Below, in pieces: positions 48,540 through 56,296 of a DNA stretch of 64,000 nucleotides; the first letter of the stretch is position 1, and every line of letters starts with the position of its first letter. The notes below the pieces were generated by a model, which was not told where the DNA came from, made no database searches, and worked only from the letters and a program-made list of their open reading frames with translations. The position numbers and the translations under genes were made by a program. Source of the DNA: a virus; IMG/VR virus record IMGVR_UViG_3300045976_000088, positions 1 to 64,000 of that record. One strand, 5' to 3'.

Positions 48540-50297
48540 ATGGACAATGCCGCCTCCGTTGCCTTCAATCCAGACGCGCCTGCCGACGAGCGCCGCGACG
48601 CCAAAGCGGAGCTGCAGAAGGCGCATGCCCCAACGTCATCCGACATCGCCAAGAACGTCGGTAACCTGGCGCCCCTGATCGACTTCATCCGGCATCAGGC
48701 CGAGGAACAGGAGTTCCAGAAGTCGCTCACCAAGCAAAACGTGATCCCATTCCCGTCGCTGGCGGTCAAAAACCGCAAGCCCGGCATGCAGTCGGTCACG
48801 CTCGACGACATGCTGGTGACGGTGCAAGGAGACTGGTACGAGCGCCCTGGCTCGATGCCGTTCGACTCTCTGCGCATGATGGTGCGCGAGACACCGGTGC
48901 TTGGCGCCGTGATCATGCAGCGCATCCGCCAGGTGCAACGCTTCTGCCGTCCGCAGGAGAACGGCAAGGGCTACGGCTTCAAGATCGCGCTGAAGGACAA
49001 GACGGCGCACACCGGCCCCGAGGAGGAGCAGTCCATCGCGCTGCTGCAGGACTTCTTCAGCAACTGCGGCTGGGAGAAGAACCCGCGCGCGCGCCGGCGC
49101 CTGAAGCGCGACGACTTCACGTCGTTCATGGGCAAGCTGGTGCGGGAGTCGCTGACCCTGGACTCGATGCCGATCGAGACGGAGTTCAAGCGCGATCGCA
49201 GCCAGGGCATCGACGGCATGTATGCGGTCGACGGCGCGACGGTGCGGCTGTGCACTGAGCTCGGCTATGAGGGCGACGACGAGATTTACGCCCTGCAGGT
49301 GGTGCAGGGCCAGGTGCGAGCGGTCTACACCTATGACGATCTGATCTACGTCCCACGCAACCCGCTGGCGGACGTGAACGCCGGCGGCTACGGCCTGAGC
49401 GAGACCGAGTTGCTGGTGCGTACGGTGACGGGCTTCCTGAACGCCTTCACCTACAACACCAAGTTCTTCGACTCGAATCAGATCCCGAAGGGCCTGCTGC
49501 ACCTGTCTGGCAACTACGACGACAACGACATCACCGCGTTCAAGCGCTTCTGGAACGCGATGGTCAAGGGCATCAACAATGCCTGGTCGCTGCCGGTGAT
49601 GGTATCGAAGGACCAGGAGTCGAAGGCCACGTTCGAGAACTTCGGTGTCGAGGTCAACGAGATCATGTTCGCGAAGTGGATGGTGTTCCTCGTGAGCATC
49701 ATCTGCGCGATCTACGGTATCGCACCCGAGGAGATCAACTTCGAGAGCTTCACGGCCGGCACGAGCTCGCTGAGCGGCGACGACACCGAGGAGAAGCTGG
49801 TCTCGTCGAAGGACAAGGGCCTGCGGCCGCTGTTGAGCTACTTCGAGAACCTGTTCACCGACTACGTGGTCTCGGAGTACGGCGACAAGTACGTGTTCCG
49901 CTGGACCGGCCTCGACGAGGAGGATCCGAAGTCGGCAGCCGAGCGCCAGAAGCTGTCGATGACGTGGAACGAGATGCGTGCACTCGACGACCTGCCGAAG
50001 ATCCCTGGCAAGGTCGGCGACGCGCCGCTCAACCCCGCCCTGCTCGGCGCCTGGCAGCAAGAGAACATGCCGCAGGAGACCGACTTCGGCCAGCCCGGGC
50101 AGCAGCAGCCGCCAGGCGACGACGAGGGTGCGTCAGCCGAGGGCCAGGACTTTGGCAACCCGGGCGACGAGAACGACACCGGCGCCGACTTCGGCCAGGC
50201 CGGCGGCGACGACAGCCAGGGCGGCGGCGACGAGCCTGCCGACAGCGCCACGATGGCGAAGGCCTTCGGCCTGCCGGTGTTCAAAATCGAGCCGTGA
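48540..50297 (+). CDS. portal protein
   Basis: 585 residues from ATG 48540. VRETPVLGAVIMQRIRQVQR, KLVRESLTLDSMPIETEFKR, VDGATVRLC, YTYDDLIYVPRNP, SQIPKG-like SNQIPKGLLHLSG and GIAPEEINFES are the usual portal landmarks (head-tail connector, DNA entry channel). The C-terminal 90 residues are Gln/Gly/Asp-rich low complexity. It is followed directly by the zeta-like gene (TGATG). Confidence 0.9.
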   Translation: MDNAASVAFNPDAPADERRDAKAELQKAHAPTSSDIAKNVGNLAPLIDFIRHQAEEQEFQKSLTKQNVIPFPSLAVKNRKPGMQSVTLDDMLVTVQGDWYERPGSMPFDSLRMMVRETPVLGAVIMQRIRQVQRFCRPQENGKGYGFKIALKDKTAHTGPEEEQSIALLQDFFSNCGWEKNPRARRRLKRDDFTSFMGKLVRESLTLDSMPIETEFKRDRSQGIDGMYAVDGATVRLCTELGYEGDDEIYALQVVQGQVRAVYTYDDLIYVPRNPLADVNAGGYGLSETELLVRTVTGFLNAFTYNTKFFDSNQIPKGLLHLSGNYDDNDITAFKRFWNAMVKGINNAWSLPVMVSKDQESKATFENFGVEVNEIMFAKWMVFLVSIICAIYGIAPEEINFESFTAGTSSLSGDDTEEKLVSSKDKGLRPLLSYFENLFTDYVVSEYGDKYVFRWTGLDEEDPKSAAERQKLSMTWNEMRALDDLPKIPGKVGDAPLNPALLGAWQQENMPQETDFGQPGQQQPPGDDEGASAEGQDFGNPGDENDTGADFGQAGGDDSQGGGDEPADSATMAKAFGLPVFKIEP

Positions 50298-51892
50298 TGA
50301 AGCCACAGCAGCAGAAGCAGCAGCCCGAGAAGGAGCCCAAGGACGTCGCCGTCGGCGACGAGCTCTACGTGCATCACGGCGGCCAGCCGCACACGTGCCG
50401 CGTGGTCGCGCACGGCCGCCACGGCGTCACGGGCGAGATCGAGGGCAAGCACCACAAGTTCACCTGGGACCGGGTGCTCGGGCACAAGAAGCGCGCGAAG
50501 CTGCGCTACCGCATCACCGACCAGGGCGAGGACGGCATGATCCTGGAGGATCACGCCGGCAACCGCCGCTACCTGGCGACCCCCAACGAGGCAAAAGAGG
50601 ATCCCTACGTGGCGAAGGCACTCGACCCGCGGCGCCCGGTGCTGCTGCTCAAGGCTGGCGAACCGAAAGGGCCGACGCGCCCGGGGTTGACCGAAAAGCA
50701 CCTGACCGACAAGCGCGGCGTGCAGACCACGCGCTACGTGCGCACACAGAAGGACCAGCCGAAGCAGCGCCAGCGCGCCGCCAGCGATGCCGAGGCTGGC
50801 GCCGCGCACGGCTACGGCACACACAACCTGAGCGCCGGCGACACCGTGCACTTCGCCGCCGGCGACTTCCAGGGCAGCGGCGTCATCGTCGGCGAGCCCG
50901 GCGCCGACGGCGCGCACGTCAAGGACGCCAGTGGCCGCGTGCACCAGGTGAGGTGGGCCGAGATCACCGGCCACGAGCCGCGCGAGGGCGAGAAGCCGAC
51001 CGTGCAGCACGGTGTGCGCGGCGAGCAGAAGCCGATCCCAGCGGACCAGTTCAAGGCGGGCGACTACGCGGCGCAGCACAACGACCCCAACGTGACGCCC
51101 GAGGCGATCCTGTCGCAGTTCCCGCCCGACACAGCCGAGAAGATCCAGGCGGTGCAGGAGCGTCTGAAGTCAGTCGAAGAAACGATCGAGCGGCACAAGC
51201 AAGGCGACGACTACGACGAGAAGCGCAAGGCGCTGCACGTGAAAATCTACGATCACTTCCTCTCGCCGGAGAAGGTGATCGCGGCGACGCCGCCCGAGGG
51301 TCAGAAGCCAACGCTGACGCTGCTGGGTGGCCGCGGCGGCTCGGGCAAGAGCTCGTTCAAGGGCAAGGTCTACGACGAGGCGCATGCGATCGTCATCGAC
51401 CCGGACGAGATCAAGGGCATGCTGCCCGAGTACGAGGGATGGAACGCCCACCAGGTGCACTCAGAGTCGAGCGACATCACCGACGAGATCATCAAGATGG
51501 CCCGCGACTTCGGCTGCAACGTGGTGCTCGATGCCACGATGAAGACCGCCAAGAGCACACTCAAGAAGCTCGACGAGTTCAAAGGCGCCGGCTACCGTGT
51601 CGAGGCCCACTACATGCACCTGCCGCGGCAGGAAGCAGCCAAGCGCGCCGTGCAGCGCTTCCTTGGCAAGACGCAGCGCTACGTGCCGGTCGACGTCGTG
51701 CTGGGCAACACCGAGAACGAGAAGACGTTCGATCAGGTGCGCGAGCACGCCGACCGCTGGTCGTTCCGGGACAACAACGTGCAGCAGGGCCAGGAGCCGA
51801 TCTTGATCAGCCAGGGCGGCAAGGATCACGAGGAGCAGCCATTGAAGAAGTCCCTCGGAGCAACTATCCTCTTGGTATGGAAAATGCCATGA
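50297..51892 (+). CDS. zeta-toxin-like kinase with long N-terminal region
   Basis: 531 residues from ATG 50297. The C-terminal part holds LTLLGGRGGSGKSSFKGK (P-loop, about 340-355), VIDPDEIKGMLPEYEGWNAH, VHSESSDITDEI, NVVLDATMKT and YMHLPRQEAAKRAVQRFLGK, the zeta family layout (kinases of UDP-N-acetylglucosamine). The first 330 residues are basic, with KHLTDKRGVQTTRYVRT, seen in phage head-module proteins, plus a KOW-like beta segment. Being in the head operon, it may be virion-packaged. No epsilon-type antitoxin gene is visible beside it. Confidence 0.8.
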   Translation: MKPQQQKQQPEKEPKDVAVGDELYVHHGGQPHTCRVVAHGRHGVTGEIEGKHHKFTWDRVLGHKKRAKLRYRITDQGEDGMILEDHAGNRRYLATPNEAKEDPYVAKALDPRRPVLLLKAGEPKGPTRPGLTEKHLTDKRGVQTTRYVRTQKDQPKQRQRAASDAEAGAAHGYGTHNLSAGDTVHFAAGDFQGSGVIVGEPGADGAHVKDASGRVHQVRWAEITGHEPREGEKPTVQHGVRGEQKPIPADQFKAGDYAAQHNDPNVTPEAILSQFPPDTAEKIQAVQERLKSVEETIERHKQGDDYDEKRKALHVKIYDHFLSPEKVIAATPPEGQKPTLTLLGGRGGSGKSSFKGKVYDEAHAIVIDPDEIKGMLPEYEGWNAHQVHSESSDITDEIIKMARDFGCNVVLDATMKTAKSTLKKLDEFKGAGYRVEAHYMHLPRQEAAKRAVQRFLGKTQRYVPVDVVLGNTENEKTFDQVREHADRWSFRDNNVQQGQEPILISQGGKDHEEQPLKKSLGATILLVWKMP

Positions 51893-52062
51893 TCCCAACC
51901 CCCGAGCAGCGCCCGGACCTGTACGACGGCTACGACTGCCAGGACGTCAAACCGCTGTCGCCGGAGTACCGGAAGACGGCACTCTCGCCGACCCTGCAGA
52001 AGATGTTGGCAGAGCGCCAGAAGGCAAAGCAGCCCGCGAAGCCGGAAGACAAATCCGAGTAA
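51889..52062 (+). CDS. small hypothetical protein
   Basis: 57 residues from ATG 51889 (ATGA overlap with the zeta-like stop); ATG 51877 is in frame. IPTPEQRPDLYDGYDCQDVK then SPTLQKMLAERQKAKQPAKP. Acidic to basic; too unlike known epsilon antitoxins to call it one. Confidence 0.6.
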   Translation: MIPTPEQRPDLYDGYDCQDVKPLSPEYRKTALSPTLQKMLAERQKAKQPAKPEDKSE

Positions 52063-52079
52063 TTCGCATGGGGATTGCT

Positions 52080-52095
52080 TGATCAAATCTGATCA
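52080..52095. promoter_or_regulatory. operator-like site TGATC-AAATCT-GATCA upstream of tRNA-Met
   Basis: 16-bp site with both half-sites intact, 27 bases before the tRNA. It could control the tRNA and the RNA region that follows. Confidence 0.6.
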
Positions 52096-52121
52096 TCAGC
52101 CCCACAATCGACCCCATCGAC

Positions 52122-52198
52122 AGCGGTGTAGCTCAGCCAGGTAGAGCAGCGGGTTCATACCCCGCGGGTCGCAGGATCGAAGCCTGCCACCGCAACCA
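52122..52198 (+). tRNA. tRNA-Met (CAT) with initiator-like features
   Basis: 77 nt with encoded CCA. Acceptor AGCGGTG pairs with CACCGCA except at 1:72, which is A-A, unpaired as in initiator tRNAs. The anticodon stem GCGGG/CCCGC has three consecutive G-C pairs next to loop TTCATAC, another initiator trait. The D-stem GCTC/GAGC has C11:G24, an elongator trait. The T-loop is ATCGAAG, with A at position 54 instead of T. Confidence 0.9.
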
Positions 52199-52223
52199 GA
52201 TTCCTTCACCACACGGAGATCAC

Positions 52224-52406
52224 GTGAGCACCTTCACCCCCAAGCTCAACAAGCAGGTCAAGTACCGCACGCAGCGCGGCAACACGGGCACCGGCAAGAT
52301 CAAGGAAATCCCGCCGGCGGGCGTGAACGGCCAGTTCATCCACGTGGTGGACTCCACCTCCAAGAAGCTGCTGAAGCTGCGTCCGGCGCAGCTGAGCGCG
52401 GCCTGA
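52224..52406 (+). CDS. small hypothetical protein
   Basis: 60 residues from GTG 52224 with CGGAG upstream. STFTPKLNKQVKYRTQRGNT then FIHVVDSTSKKLLKLRPAQL: a small basic SH3-like barrel. Lies between the tRNA and the structured non-coding region. Confidence 0.6.
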   Translation: MSTFTPKLNKQVKYRTQRGNTGTGKIKEIPPAGVNGQFIHVVDSTSKKLLKLRPAQLSAA

Positions 52407-52684
52407 GCAAGAACGCAAGCGCCCGAGAAGGGCAGACGCTGAAGCGGCCGCGCGAAGTGAGCGGCGCCGGTTCGCAACCGGCATGAGAGCGCGAGGGGCT
52501 GGGCCTGACAATCCAGCCTAACCTCAGTGTGGCAAGACACGGCCGCGAGCGACGGCGCCACTCTGTAAACCCCGTCAGGGGGAAAGTGTCTAGGCCAACG
52601 CAGGCCGCGGGCGTCACCCACCGGCTGCGGAAACCGTGAACCTGGTGCACGAGCGGTGAGACCCCGCGCCGGAGACGTAACCGG

Positions 52685-52801
52685 CACCCTCACGCATGCG
52701 GATTGGCGTGGCCGTAAGTCGGGAATTGGAAGACCGACCTTGAAAGCATAGGTGCGCCTTGCGGGTTCGAGCCCCGTCGCCAGTCCGCAGTCGTGAGGGT
52801 G
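52685..52801 (+). other. tRNA-like fold held in a 22-bp stem
   Basis: 52685-52694 plus 52697-52708 pair with 52778-52789 plus 52792-52801 (10 and 12 bp, with a CA/GT internal loop). Inside are a canonical T-arm GCGGG-TTCGAGC-CCCGT (52761-52777), a D-arm-like GTCGG-GAATTGGAAGA-CCGAC and ACCT-TGAAAGCAT-AGGT as anticodon arm with a 9-base loop. No CCA follows and the stem is far too long for processing, so this is not an ordinary tRNA. Confidence 0.6.
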
Positions 52802-52865
52802 GAAGTTAAGCGGAAGCGCTGCCGCATGGTGATCTGTGTTCGCCGCGTCCTGGCTCGCGACCAGG

Positions 52866-52962
52866 CACCCTCAGCCTTCACGCATGCGCCTGGATAGGGG
52901 CCGTACCCCCGAAGTCTGTACGGGGCCTCCCTTGCCGGGAGCTGGGCGCAGTCGTGAGGGTG
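52866..52962 (+). repeat. second unit with the same stem
   Basis: CACCCT (52866), a 7-base insertion, then CACG-CA-TGCGCC pair with GGCGCA-GT-CGTG-AGGGTG (52945-52962). The interior has CCGTAC/GTACGG and CTCCC-TTGCC-GGGAG hairpins in place of the tRNA-like fold. Confidence 0.6.
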
Positions 52963-53119
52963 GAGCGCACCACGGGTTGGCGCCGTGGTAGTCCTGTTTC
53001 ATGGGCTTACATCTCAACTCCTCCTTTCTTGTTGACGCTGCCGCATGCGAGGCGCGCCACCCTCAACCATGATCAAAAATCGTGACGCTACTCTGTGCGT
53101 CTCAACCCTTGGAGATCCC

Positions 53120-53356
53120 ATGTCCATCACCTCCGTTGTCGACGCCATCAAGGCAAAGGCCGAAGCCGATCTGTCCGTGTTCAAGGCCGAGCTCGTCGGC
53201 TTCGAGCACCACGTCGAATCGATCTTCAGCCTGGGCGTGAAGTACGCCGCCGAACACCTCGGCTTCAGCGCCGCCGAAGCGCAGGCCCAGCCCGAGCAGA
53301 CCGCCGCCGCGCCGCAGGCCACCGAAGGCGCCGCCACCGAAGCCTCGGCGAGCTGA
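53120..53356 (+). CDS. small hypothetical protein (possible virion component)
   Basis: 78 residues from ATG 53120, with TTGGAG 6 bases upstream. SITSVVDAIKAKAEADLSVF then FSLGVKYAAEHLGF and an Ala/Gln/Thr-rich tail. Helical. A possible scaffold or decoration factor by position only. Confidence 0.6.
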   Translation: MSITSVVDAIKAKAEADLSVFKAELVGFEHHVESIFSLGVKYAAEHLGFSAAEAQAQPEQTAAAPQATEGAATEASAS

Positions 53357-53375
53357 TCGCCAACAGGGAGGAGAT

Positions 53376-53762
53376 GTGTTCTCCGACCACCACGCGCTCG
53401 AACGCATCGAGCACATCGTCACCACCATCGAAAGGATGGAACGCTTCATCATGACCGCTCTCGAAGACCTGCAAGCATCGACCGCCGCCCTCGTGCAGAA
53501 AGTCGGCGCACTCGAAACCCTCACGAACTCGCTGAAGTCGCAGCTGGACACCCTGGCGAACGCCGGCGGTGCCACGCCCGACCAGCTGAACGCGCTGAAG
53601 GCGCAGATCGACGCGGCCGCGCAGGGCGTGGACGCCACGATCGCCGCCGACTCGCCGGCCGCGCCCGCGCCGGCCCCGGCCCCCGCTCCCGCGCCGGCCC
53701 CGGCGCCGGCCGACCAAGCTCCCGCCGCCGGCGCCGGCCAGGCCGCCACACCCGCGGCCTGA
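53376..53762 (+). CDS. coiled-coil hypothetical protein with Ala-Pro tail
   Basis: 128 residues from GTG 53376 behind AGGGAGGAG. Heptads ALEDLQASTAALVQKVGALE and LKSQLDTLA; then an (AP)n run of about 30 residues. Such tails act as flexible spacers. Likely a small structural or scaffold-like protein. A terminator follows. Confidence 0.65.
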   Translation: MFSDHHALERIEHIVTTIERMERFIMTALEDLQASTAALVQKVGALETLTNSLKSQLDTLANAGGATPDQLNALKAQIDAAAQGVDATIAADSPAAPAPAPAPAPAPAPAPADQAPAAGAGQAATPAA

Positions 53763-53778
53763 TTGCGTGTTCGCAGAG

Positions 53779-53804
53779 TCCGGGCCTTCGGGCCCGGGCT
53801 TTCT
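53779..53804 (+). terminator. rho-independent terminator
   Basis: CCGGGCC-TTCG-GGCCCGG followed by GCTTTCT. Confidence 0.75.
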
Positions 53805-54238
53805 GATCAGCGCCAGCACGCTGACATTGATCAGAGAGCTCACCGCAACCGCGGCTTGGCCCCGCGGGTGATTTGCGTGCATGCACGCACACGGCACACA
53901 ACGCTGCCTCATGCGAGTGCGGTGGGTTCTCGACTGGTAGCACCTTCACAGAAGCGGCGTCAGGGTCTGGATGGGTACGGCGCTGCACCTGCATGCCAGG
54001 CCCGCTTCTGTGAGGGTGAATGCGCAGGCTGATGCGCGAATCGTGAGAGCAAGATCCCTTCCGGTATAGCCTCGTAGGAGGTGTCGTTAGCGGTGCGGTA
54101 GGGCTCACTGGCCCGCTCGTAAGAGCCTACCAGTGGGGATGTAAAACGAGGCGTCACTACACGCCTATTGCCTCAAAGCCGGAGATCAGCACCGGCCGCC
54201 CTCAACTCAAAAATGAGTCGTGATGCCCCAATCGGGGC
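53805..54238 (+). ncRNA. second candidate structured non-coding RNA region
   Basis: No gene. Visible structures: TCTGATCA (53802)/TGATCAGA (53827); palindrome GCGTGCATGCACGC (53875-53888); a 17-bp stem 53941-53957/54002-54018 with one G-T pair and the same CACCyTCAC/GTGAGGGTG sequence as the first region; interleaved GGTAGG(G)CTC (54097)/GAGCCTACC (54123) and CACTGG (54106)/CCAGTG (54130), a pseudoknot or switch; GAGGCGT/ACGCCT. Possible promoter not found. Confidence 0.45.
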
Positions 54239-54934
54239 ATGGAACTCCTCAAGCACTTCGACCGCAACACCGCGGGCCGCGACCTGATCGTCGGCGACGT
54301 CCATGGTTGCTTCACCAAGCTGCAGGCCGCGCTCGACGCGCTGAAATTCGACCCCGCGCGCGATCGCCTGTTCTCCGTCGGTGACCTGGTGGACCGCGGC
54401 CAGGAATCCGACGACGCCACCGAGTGGCTGGCGAAGCCATGGTTCCACGCGGTGCGCGGCAATCACGAGCAGATGGCGATCGACTTCGCGGCCGGCTTCG
54501 GCGACCCGCGCCTCTACATGATGAACGGCGGCGCCTGGTTCATCGGCCACCCGAAGTCGCACCAGCAGTGGATGGCCGACCAGTTCGCCGCGCTGCCGAT
54601 CGCGATCGAGGTCGAAACCGAGCACGGCCTGGTCGGCATCGTGCACGCCGAGTGCCCGACGATCCGCTGGCAAGACCTGCGCGATGCGCTGACGGGCCCG
54701 GCATCCGACGGCTTCCAGCAGCTGTGCATGTGGTCGCGCGACCGTATCACGGGCGAGCTCGTCGATCACACCGAGGGCGTCAGCGCGGTGATCGTCGGCC
54801 ACACGCCGGTAGAGCGCTGGATCACGCTGGGGAACACGATCTACATCGACAGCGGCGCGTGGCTGCCTCCGCACCGCGGGGATCGTCCGTTCACCATCCT
54901 CGACGCCGCCACGCTGCGCCCTGCGCAGTCGTGA
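54239..54934 (+). CDS. PPP-family serine/threonine phosphatase, lambda NinI-like
   Basis: 231 residues from ATG 54239. DLIVGDVHGCFTKL (about 15-28), LFSVGDLVDRGQES and VRGNHEQMAID are the three metal-binding motifs of the phosphoprotein phosphatase family; VGHTPVERW and IDSGAW follow. Length equals that of lambda phosphatase (221). The start codon lies in the 3' arm of an ATGCCCC-AATC-GGGGCAT hairpin. Confidence 0.92.
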   Translation: MELLKHFDRNTAGRDLIVGDVHGCFTKLQAALDALKFDPARDRLFSVGDLVDRGQESDDATEWLAKPWFHAVRGNHEQMAIDFAAGFGDPRLYMMNGGAWFIGHPKSHQQWMADQFAALPIAIEVETEHGLVGIVHAECPTIRWQDLRDALTGPASDGFQQLCMWSRDRITGELVDHTEGVSAVIVGHTPVERWITLGNTIYIDSGAWLPPHRGDRPFTILDAATLRPAQS

Positions 54935-55144
54935 TTGCACACTCACACTGCCTGCAAAGGCGTCCGCAAGGGCGACGATGGCCGGGTGCTTCCCCCCTAG
55001 CTGTGCGTGGGGGCGTGGGTTTCTCAACGGCAGCAGCAGATCACGGCGACCCACTCCGTGGGGCCCCTCCACGCTGGGGATCTGCCGGCATTGCGCGGCC
55101 CGGGGCGACTCGGGCCGCCGTGTCGTGACTGCATTCTTGCGGGC
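54935..55144 (+). other. structured non-coding spacer
   Basis: 210 bases without a supported gene. Hairpins: CCCCC/GGGGG near 54997-55018, CCCAC-TCC-GTGGG, CGTGG/CCACG inside a GCAGATC/GATCTGC stem, and CGGCCC/GGGCCG just before the MuF gene. The extent of pairing is above what adjacent gene gaps show. Confidence 0.4.
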
Positions 55145-56296
55145 ATGTCCTTGTTCGTCGACCTGATCGAGCTCAGCGAGCCGCGCACCAACGCGGCGCT
55201 GGAGTTCATGTGCAAGGCGTCGCACGACGATGACGACGCGGTGTGGCTGCCGATGGATTCCCCGTTCATCCGGCGCCTCGTCGAGCTGTTCACCCAGCGC
55301 GGCCTGATGCGCCTCGATGCGTTCCGCGTCGACCTGCAGGCCTGGGCCGAAGGTCAGCGCCACCGCGAGCACCCCGAGCGGCCCGCGCGCCCCGATGGCG
55401 CCATGGAGCGCTGGACGTCGGCCGAACTCGCGCTGGTGAAGCTGTACCTGGAGGCCGTGCCGCCGGCGCAGTACACGCTCGACGACTGGATGATGCTCAC
55501 CGAGTACCTGTTCCAGCGCTACCTGCCGGCCGACGACATGCGCACCGAGGCCGAATGGTTAGCCACCAAGGCGACGCTGATGGGTCGCGTGCAGGCCAAC
55601 ATGGAGAAGATCGGCACGCGCCAGGCCGACGCGGTGATCGCCGCGCTGCCAGCCACCGTGCACGCGGCCGAAACCGCCTTCGACCTGACGCCGCGGCAGC
55701 GCGCTACGCTCGACTTCGCGCGCGTGCGCGCCGCTGAGAACGTGCGCGCGCTGACCGAGGACGTGCGCCACAAGATGCGCACGCTGATCGCGCAGCACGC
55801 CGAGCGACAGATGCTCAAGGTGCCTGGCACGCCGGGCACCGCGCTGCAGACCGAGCTCGTCGATGCGTTCGCCGCGCTCAACCGCGACTGGCGCCGCGTC
55901 GCGGTGACGGAGGCGGCCGAGGCCTCGAACCAGGGCTTCATCGGCACGCTCAAGCCTGGAGCGCGCGTCAAGCGCGTCGAGCAGTACAAGGGCGTGTGCG
56001 CGTGGTGCGCAAAGATCAACGGCCGCATCCTGGAGGTCGTCGACCCGTCGGCGCCGGACAAGGACGGCGAGACCCAGGTATGGGTCGGCAAGACGAACAT
56101 CGGCCGCTCCGCGGCGCCGCGCAAGCGCGTTGGCGACCTGCTGGTCGAGCGCGAGCCGCACGAGCGCTACTGGATAGCCGCCGGCACGCAGCACCCTCAC
56201 TGCCGCGGGCGATGGATCCCCGTGGCCGATGCCCAGCCGGGGGACGATCCGGCGTTCGCGGAGTGGCTGAGCCAGCTCCTGGAGAAGAAACCTTGA
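55145..56296 (+). CDS. MuF-like head morphogenesis or minor capsid protein
   Basis: 383 residues from ATG 55145; the ribosome site is weak. The C-terminal third has [20 protein letters not shown] and [18 protein letters not shown], the Cys/His pattern of the MuF/SPP1 gp7 domain. The N-terminal two-thirds are helical. It is placed after portal in the same operon order as in other phages and would sit at the portal vertex. Confidence 0.8.
   Translation: MSLFVDLIELSEPRTNAALEFMCKASHDDDDAVWLPMDSPFIRRLVELFTQRGLMRLDAFRVDLQAWAEGQRHREHPERPARPDGAMERWTSAELALVKLYLEAVPPAQYTLDDWMMLTEYLFQRYLPADDMRTEAEWLATKATLMGRVQANMEKIGTRQADAVIAALPATVHAAETAFDLTPRQRATLDFARVRAAENVRALTEDVRHKMRTLIAQHAERQMLKVPGTPGTALQTELVDAFAALNRDWRRVAVTEAAEASNQGFIGTLKPGARVKRVEQYKGVCAWCAKINGRILEVVDPSAPDKDGETQVWVGKTNIGRSAAPRKRVGDLLVEREPHERYWIAAGTQHPHCRGRWIPVADAQPGDDPAFAEWLSQLLEKKP

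Larger units (their letters stand above)
52407..53119 (+). ncRNA. candidate large structured non-coding RNA
   Basis: About 710 bases with no supported gene but dense pairing: GCCC-GAGAA-GGGC; CGCGC (52449)/GCGCG (52489) around GCCGGTT-CGC-AACCGGC; GAGG-GGCTGG/CCAGCC-TAA-CCTC (52493-52525); GTGT/ACAC; CACT/AGTG around CCCC-GTCA-GGGG (52559-52588); two tandem units with a shared CACCCT...CACG-CA-TGCG / CGCA-GT-CGTG-AGGGTG stem; ACCACGG/CCGTGGT (52969-52989). Size, complexity, phage setting and tRNA neighbour resemble GOLLD and ROOL RNAs. Direction and ends are unproven. Confidence 0.55.

Noticed and set aside
51889-52062. Epsilon-type antitoxin for the zeta-like kinase
   Set aside because: 57 residues, mostly Pro/Lys/Asp-rich, with no likeness to epsilon's three-helix bundle.
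52709-52777. Functional tRNA-Ser (TGA) in the structured region
   Set aside because: The anticodon loop would be 9 bases, no CCA, and the acceptor is buried in a 22-bp stem.
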